Shown: positions 37,018-46,357, counted from the stretch's first letter. The stretch is 64,000 bases of DNA from Candidatus Parcubacteria bacterium (GCA_023137175.1 JAGLPU010000016.1:1-64000); one strand, 5' to 3'. Made by a program: numbers and translations. The notes: generated by a model from the letters alone, not told the origin.

Positions 37018-38476
37018 AAGAATCAGCTCCATCACGCTTGGAGAAAGCAACACAATTAAAGAAGCGATGGAACGCATTAATAAAACAGGCTTAAGGATTG
37101 TTATAATAACAAACGAAAGTAAAAAATTGCTGGGTGTGGTTACTGATGGCGATATCAGGCGAGCGCTGTTGACTGGCAAGAACTTTCAAACCCTGCTTAA
37201 AGAGATAATAACCACAAGTCCGATTAAAGCTGTAGAAGGTGCTCCTGCTATGGATTTATTGAAAATTATGGCTGAAAAGAATATCCAGGAAATCCCCATA
37301 GTTGACAAAAATGGAGTGCTGGTAGATATTGTGTTATTATCGGAAATCAAAAGCATCCCTCTCTCAAGCCCTGATATTACTAGCAAGGATGTTGAAGCGA
37401 TAAATCAGGTATTATCCACATCGTTTTTAAGCATTGGCCCGAAAGTTAAGGAATTTGAAAAAAAGATAGCAAATTATATCGGAGTAAAATACGCAGTGGC
37501 TGTAAATAGCGGGACGAGCGGTTTGCATTTATGCGTTAGGAGTCTGGACATTAAAGATGGGGACGAGGTGATTACCGCGCCTTTTAGTTTTATTGCTTCG
37601 GCGAATTGCATGCTTTTTGAAAGAGCAAAGCCTGTTTTTGTTGACATAGACGAAAAGACTCTTTGCATTGATGTCAATAAAATTGAAGAAAAGATTACTG
37701 AAAAAACCAAAGCCATAATGCCGGTTCATATATTCGGCCATTCTTGTGAGATGGATAAAATTATGGAAATCGCTAAAAAACATAATTTGGCCGTGATTGA
37801 GGACGCTTGCGAAGCAATTGGGGGAGAATATAAGGGAAAGAAGGTTGGTTCTTTCGGCGATGCATCTGTGTTCGCTTTTTATCCCAATAAACAAATTACA
37901 ACGGCTGAAGGAGGAATGATCGTCACAGACAATGAAAAGATTGCAAAGTTATGTCAAAGCATGAGGAACCAAGGAAGGGACGATAACAATGAATGGCTGT
38001 CTCATATGAGATTGGGATACAATTACCGAATGAGCGAATTAAGCGCGGCTTTGGGCGTGGCACAAATGGATAGGATTGATGAAATACTTGGGAAACGGCA
38101 AAAAATAGCTGAATATTACAACGAACAATTAAAAAAAATTAATGGAGTAGAAATTCCGTATGCCAGCCTTGATGTAAAAATGAGCTGGTTTGTTTATACT
38201 ATAAAATTAGACAGTAAACGATTTTCTAGAGAAAACAGGAATCAAGCCATAGAAGATTTAAGAAAAAGGGGAATTGCCTGTAAGGCTTATTTTCCACCTA
38301 TTCATCTTGAACCTTTTTATGTTGATATGTTTGATTATAAAAAAGGAAGTTTTCCGGTTACTGAAAGTGTTTCGGATTTAACAATTGCCCTGCCTTTCTA
38401 CAATAATTTGCCGGAGAAAGAAATTGATTATATTTGTGACAGTTTGAAAGATATAATGGAAAGCCTTAATGATTAA
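37010..38476 (+). CDS. CBS-domain/DegT aminotransferase fusion
   Basis: The 488-residue protein has a CBS pair (about 8-57 and 70-118; LGVVTDGDIRRALLTG, NIQEIPIVDKNGVLVDIV) fused to a complete DegT aminotransferase (about 120-488). The latter shows SGTSGLHLCVRSLDIKDGDE, Asp265 in IEDACEAI and Schiff-base Lys294 in YPNKQITTAEGG. The best guess is a 4-aminotransferase of the LegC/PglE kind in nonulosonate synthesis. CBS pairs bind adenine nucleotides or CMP-type ligands and regulate attached enzymes. The same CBS type is known at the N-terminus of PtmE-like nucleotidyltransferases in legionaminic loci, but here it is attached to the aminotransferase. Overlaps on both sides indicate tight coupling. 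Confidence 0.85.
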   Translation: MDKRISSITLGESNTIKEAMERINKTGLRIVIITNESKKLLGVVTDGDIRRALLTGKNFQTLLKEIITTSPIKAVEGAPAMDLLKIMAEKNIQEIPIVDKNGVLVDIVLLSEIKSIPLSSPDITSKDVEAINQVLSTSFLSIGPKVKEFEKKIANYIGVKYAVAVNSGTSGLHLCVRSLDIKDGDEVITAPFSFIASANCMLFERAKPVFVDIDEKTLCIDVNKIEEKITEKTKAIMPVHIFGHSCEMDKIMEIAKKHNLAVIEDACEAIGGEYKGKKVGSFGDASVFAFYPNKQITTAEGGMIVTDNEKIAKLCQSMRNQGRDDNNEWLSHMRLGYNYRMSELSAALGVAQMDRIDEILGKRQKIAEYYNEQLKKINGVEIPYASLDVKMSWFVYTIKLDSKRFSRENRNQAIEDLRKRGIACKAYFPPIHLEPFYVDMFDYKKGSFPVTESVSDLTIALPFYNNLPEKEIDYICDSLKDIMESLND

Positions 38477-39821
38477 AAAAACTGAACCAAAAATACTGTT
38501 TTATACTTCCATTCCCAGATCTTTTTACACGACCTTGATAGGCTATCTCTACGAGATTTCCCAAGTTTATCCCGTAGTTTTATTATCCGAGAACCTAGAT
38601 CCAGCGATAGCTAAACTTTTAGAAAAAAAAGATATCTTTCCTAAATTGGAAATCATTGTTCCTATTAAACAGTATACTGGAAAAAAGAGGAATGCATTTT
38701 CCAAAAATTATTATCTTTACAATTTGGCGAAAAATATTGTTAAAGAGCATAAACCAAACATTGTTATAACGGCAAACGATGTATATCCTTTTGAAATGTA
38801 TTTAATGAGATTTGCCAAGAAAATAAACGCCGTTAATGTATGCTTTCAGAGTGCTCTTCAGGAAAAAGACATAAAAGAATTGGTTCTTTGGTCCAACCTT
38901 TCAAATGCCTATCTTCAGTATCCTAAAATATTGCCATTGAAATTGAGATTATTTTTTTCAAGATTGAAGAAATTTTTCGGACATATTTTTTTCTATTGGA
39001 TGCTTCCGTTAATGGTGGGAGAAAGGCCGTTCTTGGGCAAATCAAGTTTTATTATTTGGAAAAACAGCCTTTCTCTCCAAATTGCCGATTATCAAACTGT
39101 TTTTTCGGAAATGAATTATAATCTTTGCGTGGAAAACGGCTCTTCATCGGAAAAAGTTCTTATTCTGCCTCATCCCCTAGAAAGTGAATCTAGAGAAATT
39201 TTTAAAGAAATGAATCTTTTAGAATTATCACCAGAAGTGAAAAAAGAAAATAAAATGATAGTCATAATGTGGCCGGCCGAAACAGTCAGTTTTAGAAGGA
39301 GCGATTATTCGTTAATTTCAAAAGAGGAATTATTAGAAGAAAGAATAAAGATTGTTGCATTGATTAATCAAACGCTTAACAATTGGAAGATTATTATAAA
39401 ACCGCATCCTGTGGTTAAAAATGATGAGAAGTTGTTTCAAGAAATAACCCATAGGATTGCATCAATTTCCAAAAAGATTGAAATTATTGACCCTAATGCG
39501 CCTGCGGAAAAATATATGGAAATGAGCGATGTTATTGTGGGAATGCCTCCCGCGAGCACAACGATTTTTATTGCCTCACTGCAATCTCCAAAAAAGCCGA
39601 TTCTATCTTTAGATTTGAACAAAGAGCTTATGGGAGATTATTATGACAATTTTAAGGGCATTGAATACATAGATAATAAAACAAAATTTGCCAGTATTTT
39701 AGAATTAATTCGAAACAACAAATATCATAAAAAAAATAAAATAAGACCAAAAGAAAAAGAATTTTCAAACAGTGTTTCTTTATTACGTTATTTATTTGAT
39801 AAAAAGTATGAACAAAAATAA
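38469..39821 (+). CDS. GT-B-type glycosyltransferase-like protein, possible nonulosonate transferase
   Basis: The 450-residue protein is not a family I can name with certainty. Its C-terminal half has WKIIIKPHPVVKNDEKLF, then IIDPNAPAEKYMEMSDVIVG and MPPASTTIFIASL. The HP motif and the later Ser/Thr-rich loop are features of bacterial polysialyl/sialyltransferases and CDP-glycerol transferases. One hydrophobic stretch (about residues 170-185) might bind membrane. It lies directly after the nonulosonate genes, overlapping the CBS-aminotransferase by 8 bases, which supports a role as CMP-sugar transferase. This is inference from motif and position. Confidence 0.6.
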   Translation: MIKKTEPKILFYTSIPRSFYTTLIGYLYEISQVYPVVLLSENLDPAIAKLLEKKDIFPKLEIIVPIKQYTGKKRNAFSKNYYLYNLAKNIVKEHKPNIVITANDVYPFEMYLMRFAKKINAVNVCFQSALQEKDIKELVLWSNLSNAYLQYPKILPLKLRLFFSRLKKFFGHIFFYWMLPLMVGERPFLGKSSFIIWKNSLSLQIADYQTVFSEMNYNLCVENGSSSEKVLILPHPLESESREIFKEMNLLELSPEVKKENKMIVIMWPAETVSFRRSDYSLISKEELLEERIKIVALINQTLNNWKIIIKPHPVVKNDEKLFQEITHRIASISKKIEIIDPNAPAEKYMEMSDVIVGMPPASTTIFIASLQSPKKPILSLDLNKELMGDYYDNFKGIEYIDNKTKFASILELIRNNKYHKKNKIRPKEKEFSNSVSLLRYLFDKKYEQK

Positions 39822-42024
39822 TAATATAAAAATTTTAGCCACGCTGGGACCGGCTTCAATGGAAAAATCAATTGTTCAGAAAATGGATTCTTCAGGCGTG
39901 GATATATTTCGAGTTAATCTTTCTCATACAAAAACAAAGGATTTTAACGGTATTATTGAAAAAATTCGCAGTTGGACAAAAAAGCCGATATGTGTTGACA
40001 CTGAAGGGGCTCAAATTCGCACGGGAAAAATCAAGAATGGTTTCACGGTGATAAAAAGAAATAGTATTATTTCACTGGCAAGGGCGGATGTTTTAGGAAA
40101 CGAATCTTGCATCCCATTGTATCCTGTTCATCCTGAAGAGACTTTAAAAACAGGCGATATTTTGTATATTGATTTTAATTCTGTTGCCATACAGATTATT
40201 AAAATAGAAAAACAAAAAGTTTTGGCAAGAGTTTTGTTTGGAGGAAAGATTGGCTCAAATAAAGGAGTAAACATAGATAGGACGGTCAAGCTTCCGGCCT
40301 TAACTGAGAAAGATTGGAAAATACTCAAGCTCTCCAAGAAATTGAAATTATCTCATTTTGCTTTATCGTTTGCTTCAAGAAAAGAAGATGTTGAAAAGTT
40401 AAGGAAGTTTTTCCCTTATCCCGTTTTTATAATCAGCAAAATAGAAAGCAGGGCCGGGTTGAATAATCTTGAAGACATTTGCCAGCAAAGCGATGCGATT
40501 TTGATAGATAGGGGAGATTTGTCGAGGGATGTGCCTCTGCAAAAAATAGGACTTGCTCAAAGATATATCCTGGATATTGCCAAAAAAACAAAAACACTTT
40601 CTTTCGTGGCAACAAACTTATTGGAAAGTATGCTCACCAATCTTGAACCAACCAGAGCCGAGATAAACGATATTACATCTACTTTGCTTTCCGGAGCAAA
40701 CGGGTTGGTGCTGGCGGCTGAAACAGCTATTGGGAAAAATCCAATAGAGAGTGTCAGAATGATTTCAGGAGTGATGCAAGAAACGGAAAAATATATTTCC
40801 AATAATAAAAAAAATGATATTCGAAATTGTCTTGGCTCTATTCACAGTTATAGTCTGATTAATCCACATGGAGGCGTTTTAATTCAAAACTTTATAGATT
40901 TTAATAAAGTTGAAGATATTAAAAATTTGCCGACGATAGACATAGACGAACAAACACTTTCAGATGTTGTCCAAATCGCGGAGGGGACATATTCTCCGCT
41001 TAAAGGATTCATGGATCATGACGAGTTAATATCTGTTCTCCAAGATTACAAGCTGCCTAATGGAGTTGTTTGGCCGCTTCCCATATTATTGCAGTTAAAC
41101 AAAGAAGACATTAATTTTTCTCAAAAAGATTTAATAGCTTTGCGTTGGAAAAAGGACAAGAAGATTTATGCTGTGATGAAAGTGTCCGGCACTAGGAAAA
41201 TCAATATTTCCGATATAGCAAAGAAATGGTTTGGGACTGAAGATATAAGACACCCGGGAGTCGCTTATTTTGCGAAGAGAGGAAATTATATTATCAGTGG
41301 TGAAGTATTCCTTGGGGAAAAACCATCTTTTTTCTCCCATTCATACAGCTTGAATCCGCGGCAAACAAGAAACATTTTCAAGGATTACGGATGGCAGAAG
41401 ATAGTCGGCTTCCACACTAGGAATGTGATTCATCGCGGGCATGAATTTATCCAGAAACAGGCCTTAAAATCAGTCAACGCGGATGCTTTATTTATCAGCC
41501 CTGTAGTCGGATTTAAAAAACAAGGAGATTTTTCAGCTGAAGCGATATTAAAAAGCTACGAGGTTATGCTGAATAATGATTATTATGCTCCTTTTGGGAC
41601 ATTATTGGGAACCTTTAACACCTATTCAAGATACAGCGGGCCAAGAGAAGCGATCTTTACCGCTCTTTGCAGAAAGAATTTCGGCTGTACTCATTTTATT
41701 ATAGGAAGAGATCATACGGGAGTAGGCGATTATTATTCTCCCAATGCCTCCCAAGAACTTTTTCATAAATTGGGCGATATAGGGATTGTTCCCTTGATGT
41801 TTGACACTGCTTATTATTGTGAAGTTTGTAAAAAAACAACAACAGACTGCGCTCATGACGAAAAAAACAAAAAAGGACTAAGCGGGACAGAAGTTCGCAG
41901 ATGCTTGTTGAATAATATAGACATAGAGGAATATTTGGTGAGAAAAGATATTGCGGCGGCGTTGCGAAAGATGTATAAGGTTTGCAAGGATGATGTATTT
42001 AAGAATAATAAACAAAACAAATGA
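39808..42024 (+). CDS. Pyruvate kinase-like/ATP sulfurylase fusion
   Basis: The 738-residue protein joins a pyruvate kinase A/B-domain unit (about 5-330) to an ATP sulfurylase (about 340-730). Kinase residues visible are Arg35 (FRVNLSH), Asp64-Thr65 (DTEGAQ), Lys211/Glu213 (SKIESRAG), Asp237 (RGDL) and Thr269 (ATNLLESM). The kinase C-terminal regulatory domain is missing, and the usual DTKG is DTEG. Sulfurylase motifs are GFHTRNVIHRGHE (534-546), GRDHTGVG (633-640), SGTEVR (692-697) and a CxxC-x6-C-x-H zinc-type cluster (671-683). It would make APS from ATP and sulfate; the kinase half may regenerate ATP from PEP. I know of no characterised protein like this. ATG 39808 overlaps the previous stop; an earlier start at 39772 is less likely. 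Confidence 0.85.
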   Translation: MNKNNNIKILATLGPASMEKSIVQKMDSSGVDIFRVNLSHTKTKDFNGIIEKIRSWTKKPICVDTEGAQIRTGKIKNGFTVIKRNSIISLARADVLGNESCIPLYPVHPEETLKTGDILYIDFNSVAIQIIKIEKQKVLARVLFGGKIGSNKGVNIDRTVKLPALTEKDWKILKLSKKLKLSHFALSFASRKEDVEKLRKFFPYPVFIISKIESRAGLNNLEDICQQSDAILIDRGDLSRDVPLQKIGLAQRYILDIAKKTKTLSFVATNLLESMLTNLEPTRAEINDITSTLLSGANGLVLAAETAIGKNPIESVRMISGVMQETEKYISNNKKNDIRNCLGSIHSYSLINPHGGVLIQNFIDFNKVEDIKNLPTIDIDEQTLSDVVQIAEGTYSPLKGFMDHDELISVLQDYKLPNGVVWPLPILLQLNKEDINFSQKDLIALRWKKDKKIYAVMKVSGTRKINISDIAKKWFGTEDIRHPGVAYFAKRGNYIISGEVFLGEKPSFFSHSYSLNPRQTRNIFKDYGWQKIVGFHTRNVIHRGHEFIQKQALKSVNADALFISPVVGFKKQGDFSAEAILKSYEVMLNNDYYAPFGTLLGTFNTYSRYSGPREAIFTALCRKNFGCTHFIIGRDHTGVGDYYSPNASQELFHKLGDIGIVPLMFDTAYYCEVCKKTTTDCAHDEKNKKGLSGTEVRRCLLNNIDIEEYLVRKDIAAALRKMYKVCKDDVFKNNKQNK

Positions 42025-42545
42025 TTATTTGGTTCACAGGATTATCAGGAGTTGGAAAGACGACATTGTCTGCCGGCTTGAAGAAAAAATTGGGAGAAAC
42101 GGATTTTTCCGTTTTTCAAGTTGACGGAGATATTGTTAGGAAAGAACAGAATATTAAAAATACATTTTCAAAAGAAGAGATTTTAGAAAATAATTATAAT
42201 ATAATATCTTATTGTGAATCAATAAAGAAGGATTATGATTTCATTATTGTTTCAGTGATTTCTCCTTTTCAAGAAACCCGGGCAAAAGCCAGAGAGATGT
42301 TTAAAAAAGATTATTTGGAAATATTCTTGTCTTGCCCCTTAAAAGAACTGCTTAAGCGAGATCCAAAAAAATTGTATGCAAGGATGCTTGCCGGAGAGAT
42401 TAAAAATCTAATCGGTTTTTCAGAGCAAAATCCCTATGAAGTTCCCAAGAATCCTGACATAATGATTAATACAGAAAAGGACAATATTGAGAAATCGTTG
42501 GAAAAAATAATAAATGTGATTAAAAATAATAATTATGACAAATAA
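42021..42545 (+). CDS. cysC: Adenylyl-sulfate kinase (APS kinase)
   Basis: The 174-residue kinase has the P-loop GLSGVGKT (7-14), QVDGDIVRK, VSVISPFQETRAKARE, IFLSCPLKELLKRDPKKLYA and GEIKNLIGFSEQNPYEVP, the sequence of landmarks of CysC. It phosphorylates APS to PAPS, the sulfate donor. Length is normal. The gene starts in the stop of the ATP sulfurylase fusion (ATGA) and overlaps the sulfotransferase gene by 11 bases, so sulfate activation and use are encoded as one coupled block. Assimilation to cysteine through PAPS reductase is not suggested by the context, since no reductase gene is present in the window. Confidence 0.9.
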   Translation: MIIWFTGLSGVGKTTLSAGLKKKLGETDFSVFQVDGDIVRKEQNIKNTFSKEEILENNYNIISYCESIKKDYDFIIVSVISPFQETRAKAREMFKKDYLEIFLSCPLKELLKRDPKKLYARMLAGEIKNLIGFSEQNPYEVPKNPDIMINTEKDNIEKSLEKIINVIKNNNYDK

Positions 42546-43287
42546 CGAAGAAAAAGTAGTGTTAATAGCGGACTACGGCAGGTCAGGACAAGGCTGGCTG
42601 AGCTATATGCTTTGCCATATACTCAACGCTAAATATATTGAACCATATTTCTTTTTAAAAGGTGCTCTTTACACCGAGAATAAAGAGCTGCGAGACTTGA
42701 CGAGCGGGAAATTGCCCAATAGAGAAAAAACGCAGTATTCAATGGTAATAAAAACACACGAACTGCCGGCAGTTGACTTTAACTTGACAGACAAAGTCAT
42801 TTTTCTGATGCGAGACCCGAGAGATGTTGCAGTATCCGCTTATTTTATGTATAGAGTTACTTTTAAAAAAGAAGGCAACAAATCCATTAAAAACACAATT
42901 TTTTATTTAATACACCGGTTTAAACCAACAAGCTTTATTCTAACGGCCCTAAGATGGAGAAGGTTTTTTAGGGCATGGGCAGGAAGAAAAGACATTGATT
43001 CTCATTTTGTTAAATATGAAGATGTTTCGTTGAATACGGAAAGCACATTAAACGGCATATTGGATTATTTAGGCATTAAGGCTCCCACAGCTATTGTTAA
43101 GGAATCGATTGAAAACTTTTCTTTTGAAAAACTATCCGGACGAAAAAAAGGAAAAGAGAGTGTTGCCAATCCAACCTTTAGAAAAGGAATAGTCGGAGAT
43201 TATAAAAACAATTTTTCAAAAATAGATTTAATGATATTTAAGTTTATTTGCGGAAAAGAAATGAAAAAAATAAATTATCTTTTTTGA
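42535..43287 (+). CDS. PAPS-dependent sulfotransferase
   Basis: The 250-residue protein has the sulfotransferase 5'-phosphosulfate loop DYGRSGQGWL (13-22), the 3'-phosphate motif FLMRDPRDVAVSAYF and the C-terminal FRKGIVGDYKN, which matches the RKGxxGDWKN signature of PAPS sulfotransferases. A conserved His (KTHELP) is in the position of the catalytic base. No signal peptide or membrane span is visible, so it acts in the cytosol. It would transfer sulfate from PAPS to a sugar of the lipid-linked or nucleotide-linked glycan, or to another acceptor. Substrate is inferred only from the location among glycan genes, between APS kinase and a methyltransferase. Confidence 0.88.
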   Translation: MTNNEEKVVLIADYGRSGQGWLSYMLCHILNAKYIEPYFFLKGALYTENKELRDLTSGKLPNREKTQYSMVIKTHELPAVDFNLTDKVIFLMRDPRDVAVSAYFMYRVTFKKEGNKSIKNTIFYLIHRFKPTSFILTALRWRRFFRAWAGRKDIDSHFVKYEDVSLNTESTLNGILDYLGIKAPTAIVKESIENFSFEKLSGRKKGKESVANPTFRKGIVGDYKNNFSKIDLMIFKFICGKEMKKINYLF

Positions 43288-43292
43288 AATAT

Positions 43293-44117
43293 ATGTTGAA
43301 TTTTATTTACAAGTTAATACCAGATTGGTTTAAGGCGGGCTACTATAACGCAAGGCGCAAAAAGCCATTCAGCATGGGCTACACAACCGCTAAGTTCGTT
43401 GATATTAAAAAAAATATCAACGATCCAACCATAATAGAAAAATTCAAAAACGCAGCAGCGCTGCCAAAAGGATACGGCGAATCTTTTGACGAAAGAGCGG
43501 TTGAGTACTCTTGGGCTATTTCAAAAATTCCCTTGGAACCCGGCAGTTTTTTAGATGCCGGCTCAGCTTTAAATGTCAAAGAAGTTCTAAATCATTCGGT
43601 TTTTGATAATAAAAAAATCACTATTCTGAATTTAAATCCCGAACCAACTTGTTTTTGGCAAAAAGGAATATCTTATGTTTTTGAAGATTTAAGAAATATG
43701 CCTTTCAAAGATAATCATTTTGATTGCATCACCTGTGTTTCAACACTGGAGCATGTTGGTATGGACAACACGCCATATATGAACGATTTAAAATACAAAG
43801 AAGAAAATGTTTTTGATTTCACAAAAGCAATTCTGGAGTTAAAAAGGGTTTTAAAAAACAATGGCAAAGTTTTAATTACTGTTCCTTTCGGCGCATATCA
43901 AAATTACGGCTGGTTTCAACAATTTGATTCTAATCTTATTAATAAGATACTAACCGCTTTTCAGCCATCGCATCACAAAATTTCTTATTATAAATATGAA
44001 AAAAACGGTTGGGACATCAGCGATGGAACATCTTGCAAAGAAGTTAAATATCTGATGGTTACTGATTATGATTCAGGCATGGCTCAAGCGATTGCTTGTT
44101 TGGAGCTGGTCAAATAA
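43293..44117 (+). CDS. Class I SAM-dependent methyltransferase
   Basis: The 274-residue protein has the Methyltransf_11-type Rossmann signs FLDAGSALNVKEVL (SAM loop), FEDLRNMPFKDNHFDCITCV and STLEHVGMD, then LKRVLKNNGKVLITVPFG. Most homologues with this pattern methylate sugars or small metabolites. The start at ATG 43293 lies 5 bases after the sulfotransferase stop; an ATG at 43248 would overlap it by 40 bases and is less likely. The N-terminus (MLNFIYKLIPDWFKAGYYN) is amphipathic and may contact membrane. O- or C-methylation of a glycan sugar is the probable role. Confidence 0.78.
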   Translation: MLNFIYKLIPDWFKAGYYNARRKKPFSMGYTTAKFVDIKKNINDPTIIEKFKNAAALPKGYGESFDERAVEYSWAISKIPLEPGSFLDAGSALNVKEVLNHSVFDNKKITILNLNPEPTCFWQKGISYVFEDLRNMPFKDNHFDCITCVSTLEHVGMDNTPYMNDLKYKEENVFDFTKAILELKRVLKNNGKVLITVPFGAYQNYGWFQQFDSNLINKILTAFQPSHHKISYYKYEKNGWDISDGTSCKEVKYLMVTDYDSGMAQAIACLELVK

Positions 44118-44164
44118 TCAGTATCATTGATAATCACAAATTAATATGTAAAAATAGTAAATAT

Positions 44165-45358
44165 ATGAATTACACAACAAGAAAAACATGCCGAGTTTGC
44201 GGTTCTAAAAAATTAAGCTTCATTTTAACATTGGGCAATCTTTTCGTTTCCACTTTTGTCAAAGATAAGAAAGAGAAAGCAATCAGAGCTCCTTTAGAGC
44301 TTGTTTTTTGTGAAAATTGCAAACTTTTGCAGTTAAAGCATACCGCACCCCAGGAATTAATGTATTCACGGCATTATTGGTATCGATCAGGTCCCAATCC
44401 TGTTATTTCCAATGATTTGAAAGAAATAACCATGGTAGCGCGGAAAATGGTAAAATTGAAAAAAAGAGATATTGTTTTTGATATTGGAGCGAATGATGGC
44501 ACCATGCTTAAATACTATCCAAAAAACTTGATCAGAGTTGGCTGTGAGCCGGCAGATAACCTTATAGCGGAACTTAAGAAGGTTGCGCCTTATGTTATTC
44601 ATGATTTTTGGAGCTATCAAGCGTGGCAAAAGCAATTTAAGGATAAAAAAGCGAAAATTATTACTGCCATTGGAATGTTTTACGACATGGAAGACCCGAA
44701 CCAGTTTATAAAAGATTCGGCTAAGGCTTTGGATGAAAAAGGAATATTTATTGCCCAGCTTATGTGTTTGCGTCCAATGCTGGAAAAAAATGATTTGGGG
44801 AATATCTGCCATGAGCATCTGGAATATTATTCATACGATTCTTTGAAATATCTGTTTGAGACAAACGGGCTGGAGATATTTAAAGTGGAAGAAAACAGCA
44901 TTAACGGAGGAAGCTATAGGATTTTTGCCCGGCATTACAAAAAAGGGAGCATTAAATTTAAAGAGAAGCTTACAAAGAAAGACTATAAAGATTTTTACAA
45001 AAGGATTGAAGCGAATAAAAAAGCTTGCGTTGATTTTATAAAAAAAGAAGTGGAAAAAGGGAAAAAGGTCTATGCCTATGGTGCGTCCACCAAAGGGAAC
45101 ACAATTCTTCAATATTACGGACTTAATAATAAACTGATAAAAGGAGCAGCCGATAAAAGCAAAGAAAAGTGGGGCAAATACACAGTCGGAACATTAATCC
45201 CAGTAATGAATGAAGATAAAGCAAGGAAAGACGCGGATTATTTTCTGGTCCTTCCTTGGGCGTTTTTTGAAACTTTTCGCAAAAGAGAAAAAGACTGGCT
45301 GAAAAGCGGAGGCAAATTTATTGTGCCTTTGCCTAATTTTAAAATTGTTAGCAAATAA
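44165..45358 (+). CDS. Zinc-containing sugar C-methyltransferase-like protein
   Basis: The 397-residue protein starts with a zinc-knuckle pair (CRVCGSKKLSF and CENCKLLQL), then a SAM domain (VFDIGANDGTMLKYYP, IITAIGMFYDMEDP) and a C-terminal SAM-MT_14-like domain (YAYGASTKGNTILQYYG). This is the Methyltransf_13/11/14 layout of TylCIII/NovU-type deoxysugar 3-C-methyltransferases acting on keto-deoxysugars. The downstream GMD-type dehydratase supplies such a keto-sugar. The start at 44165 is chosen because the upstream part (from 44096) lacks family similarity and overlaps the previous gene. Order and spacing (6 bases to the next gene) suggest one operon. Confidence 0.85.
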   Translation: MNYTTRKTCRVCGSKKLSFILTLGNLFVSTFVKDKKEKAIRAPLELVFCENCKLLQLKHTAPQELMYSRHYWYRSGPNPVISNDLKEITMVARKMVKLKKRDIVFDIGANDGTMLKYYPKNLIRVGCEPADNLIAELKKVAPYVIHDFWSYQAWQKQFKDKKAKIITAIGMFYDMEDPNQFIKDSAKALDEKGIFIAQLMCLRPMLEKNDLGNICHEHLEYYSYDSLKYLFETNGLEIFKVEENSINGGSYRIFARHYKKGSIKFKEKLTKKDYKDFYKRIEANKKACVDFIKKEVEKGKKVYAYGASTKGNTILQYYGLNNKLIKGAADKSKEKWGKYTVGTLIPVMNEDKARKDADYFLVLPWAFFETFRKREKDWLKSGGKFIVPLPNFKIVSK

Positions 45359-45364
45359 AATATC

Positions 45365-46357
45365 ATGGAAAATAATAATAAAAAAGTTCTTATTCTCGGT
45401 GTGACGGGACAAGACGGTTCATATCTTGCGGAATTTCTTTTGGAAAAAGGATATGAGGTTCATGGAATGGTGCGCCGTTCCGCCGCCGGGAACACCCGCA
45501 ACATTGACCATCTTCTTAAAAATAAAGAATTGCTTGATAATAAGTTTTTTGTTCATAAAGGAGATTTGGCTGATGTCACTTCTTTATACAGAATTATCAA
45601 TGAAGTTAAGCCTGAGGAAATATATAATGAAGCCGACCAGGACCATGTGGCTTGGAGTTTTGCCGCGCCTGATTATTCTTATGATATCACCGGAGCGGCC
45701 GTGGGAAGAATTCTTGAGATTATCAGGCAGATTAATCCTAAGATAAAGTTTTTTCAGCCTTGCTCTTCCAATATGTTTGGGAAAGCCGCAGAAACGCCGC
45801 AGAAAGAAACTACGCCTTTTCATCCTCAAAGCCCTTATGCCTGCGCTAAAATTCTTGCCTTTGTGCTGACAAGGCATTACAGGGAAACATACGGCATGTT
45901 TGCGTCAACCGCCATTTTCTATAACCATGAGTCGCCCAGAAGAACAGATGAATATGTCACCAGAAAGATAACTAAAGCGGTTGCCAGAATTTCAATGGGA
46001 CTGCAAGATAAACTGGTGTTGGGAGACCTAAGAGCTAAAATAGATTGGGGATACGCGAAAGAATATATGGAAACAGCCTGGAGCATTTTGCAGCAGGAAA
46101 AGCCTGATGATTTCGTGATTGCCACCGGAGAAGTCCATTCGGTTCAAGAATTCGTGAAACAAGCTTTTAGTCTTGTTAATTTGAATCCTGACGATTTTGT
46201 GATCAGCGACAAAAAATTGCTGCGGCCGGCAAACACGAGTGTGCTTATCGGAGACATATCAAAAGCAAAAAACGCTTTTGGGTTTGAACCGAAAGTTAAA
46301 TTCAAGGACTTAGTTAAAATTATGGTAGAGGCTGATTTACAGGCCATTAAAAAATAA
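45365..46357 (+). CDS. gmd: GDP-mannose 4,6-dehydratase-like enzyme, second copy
   Basis: The 330-residue enzyme has GVTGQDGSYLAEFLLEKGYE, PCSSNMFGKA, catalytic SPYACAKIL and NHESPRRTDEYVTRK, the GMD set, but differs at many positions from the copy at 26773, so the two are not a recent duplication. Variants include YNEADQDHVAWSF in place of the usual YNLGAQSHV, which changes residues near the nucleotide-sugar site. Substrate could be GDP-mannose or another GDP-hexose. It sits between the C-methyltransferase and a GT4-type transferase, and a perosamine-synthase-type aminotransferase follows, so a C-methylated or 4-amino deoxysugar is likely. Confidence 0.82.
   Translation: MENNNKKVLILGVTGQDGSYLAEFLLEKGYEVHGMVRRSAAGNTRNIDHLLKNKELLDNKFFVHKGDLADVTSLYRIINEVKPEEIYNEADQDHVAWSFAAPDYSYDITGAAVGRILEIIRQINPKIKFFQPCSSNMFGKAAETPQKETTPFHPQSPYACAKILAFVLTRHYRETYGMFASTAIFYNHESPRRTDEYVTRKITKAVARISMGLQDKLVLGDLRAKIDWGYAKEYMETAWSILQQEKPDDFVIATGEVHSVQEFVKQAFSLVNLNPDDFVISDKKLLRPANTSVLIGDISKAKNAFGFEPKVKFKDLVKIMVEADLQAIKK

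Noticed and set aside
44387-44818. 143-codon minus-strand frame
   Set aside because: Antisense of the C-methyltransferase gene, with no independent signals.
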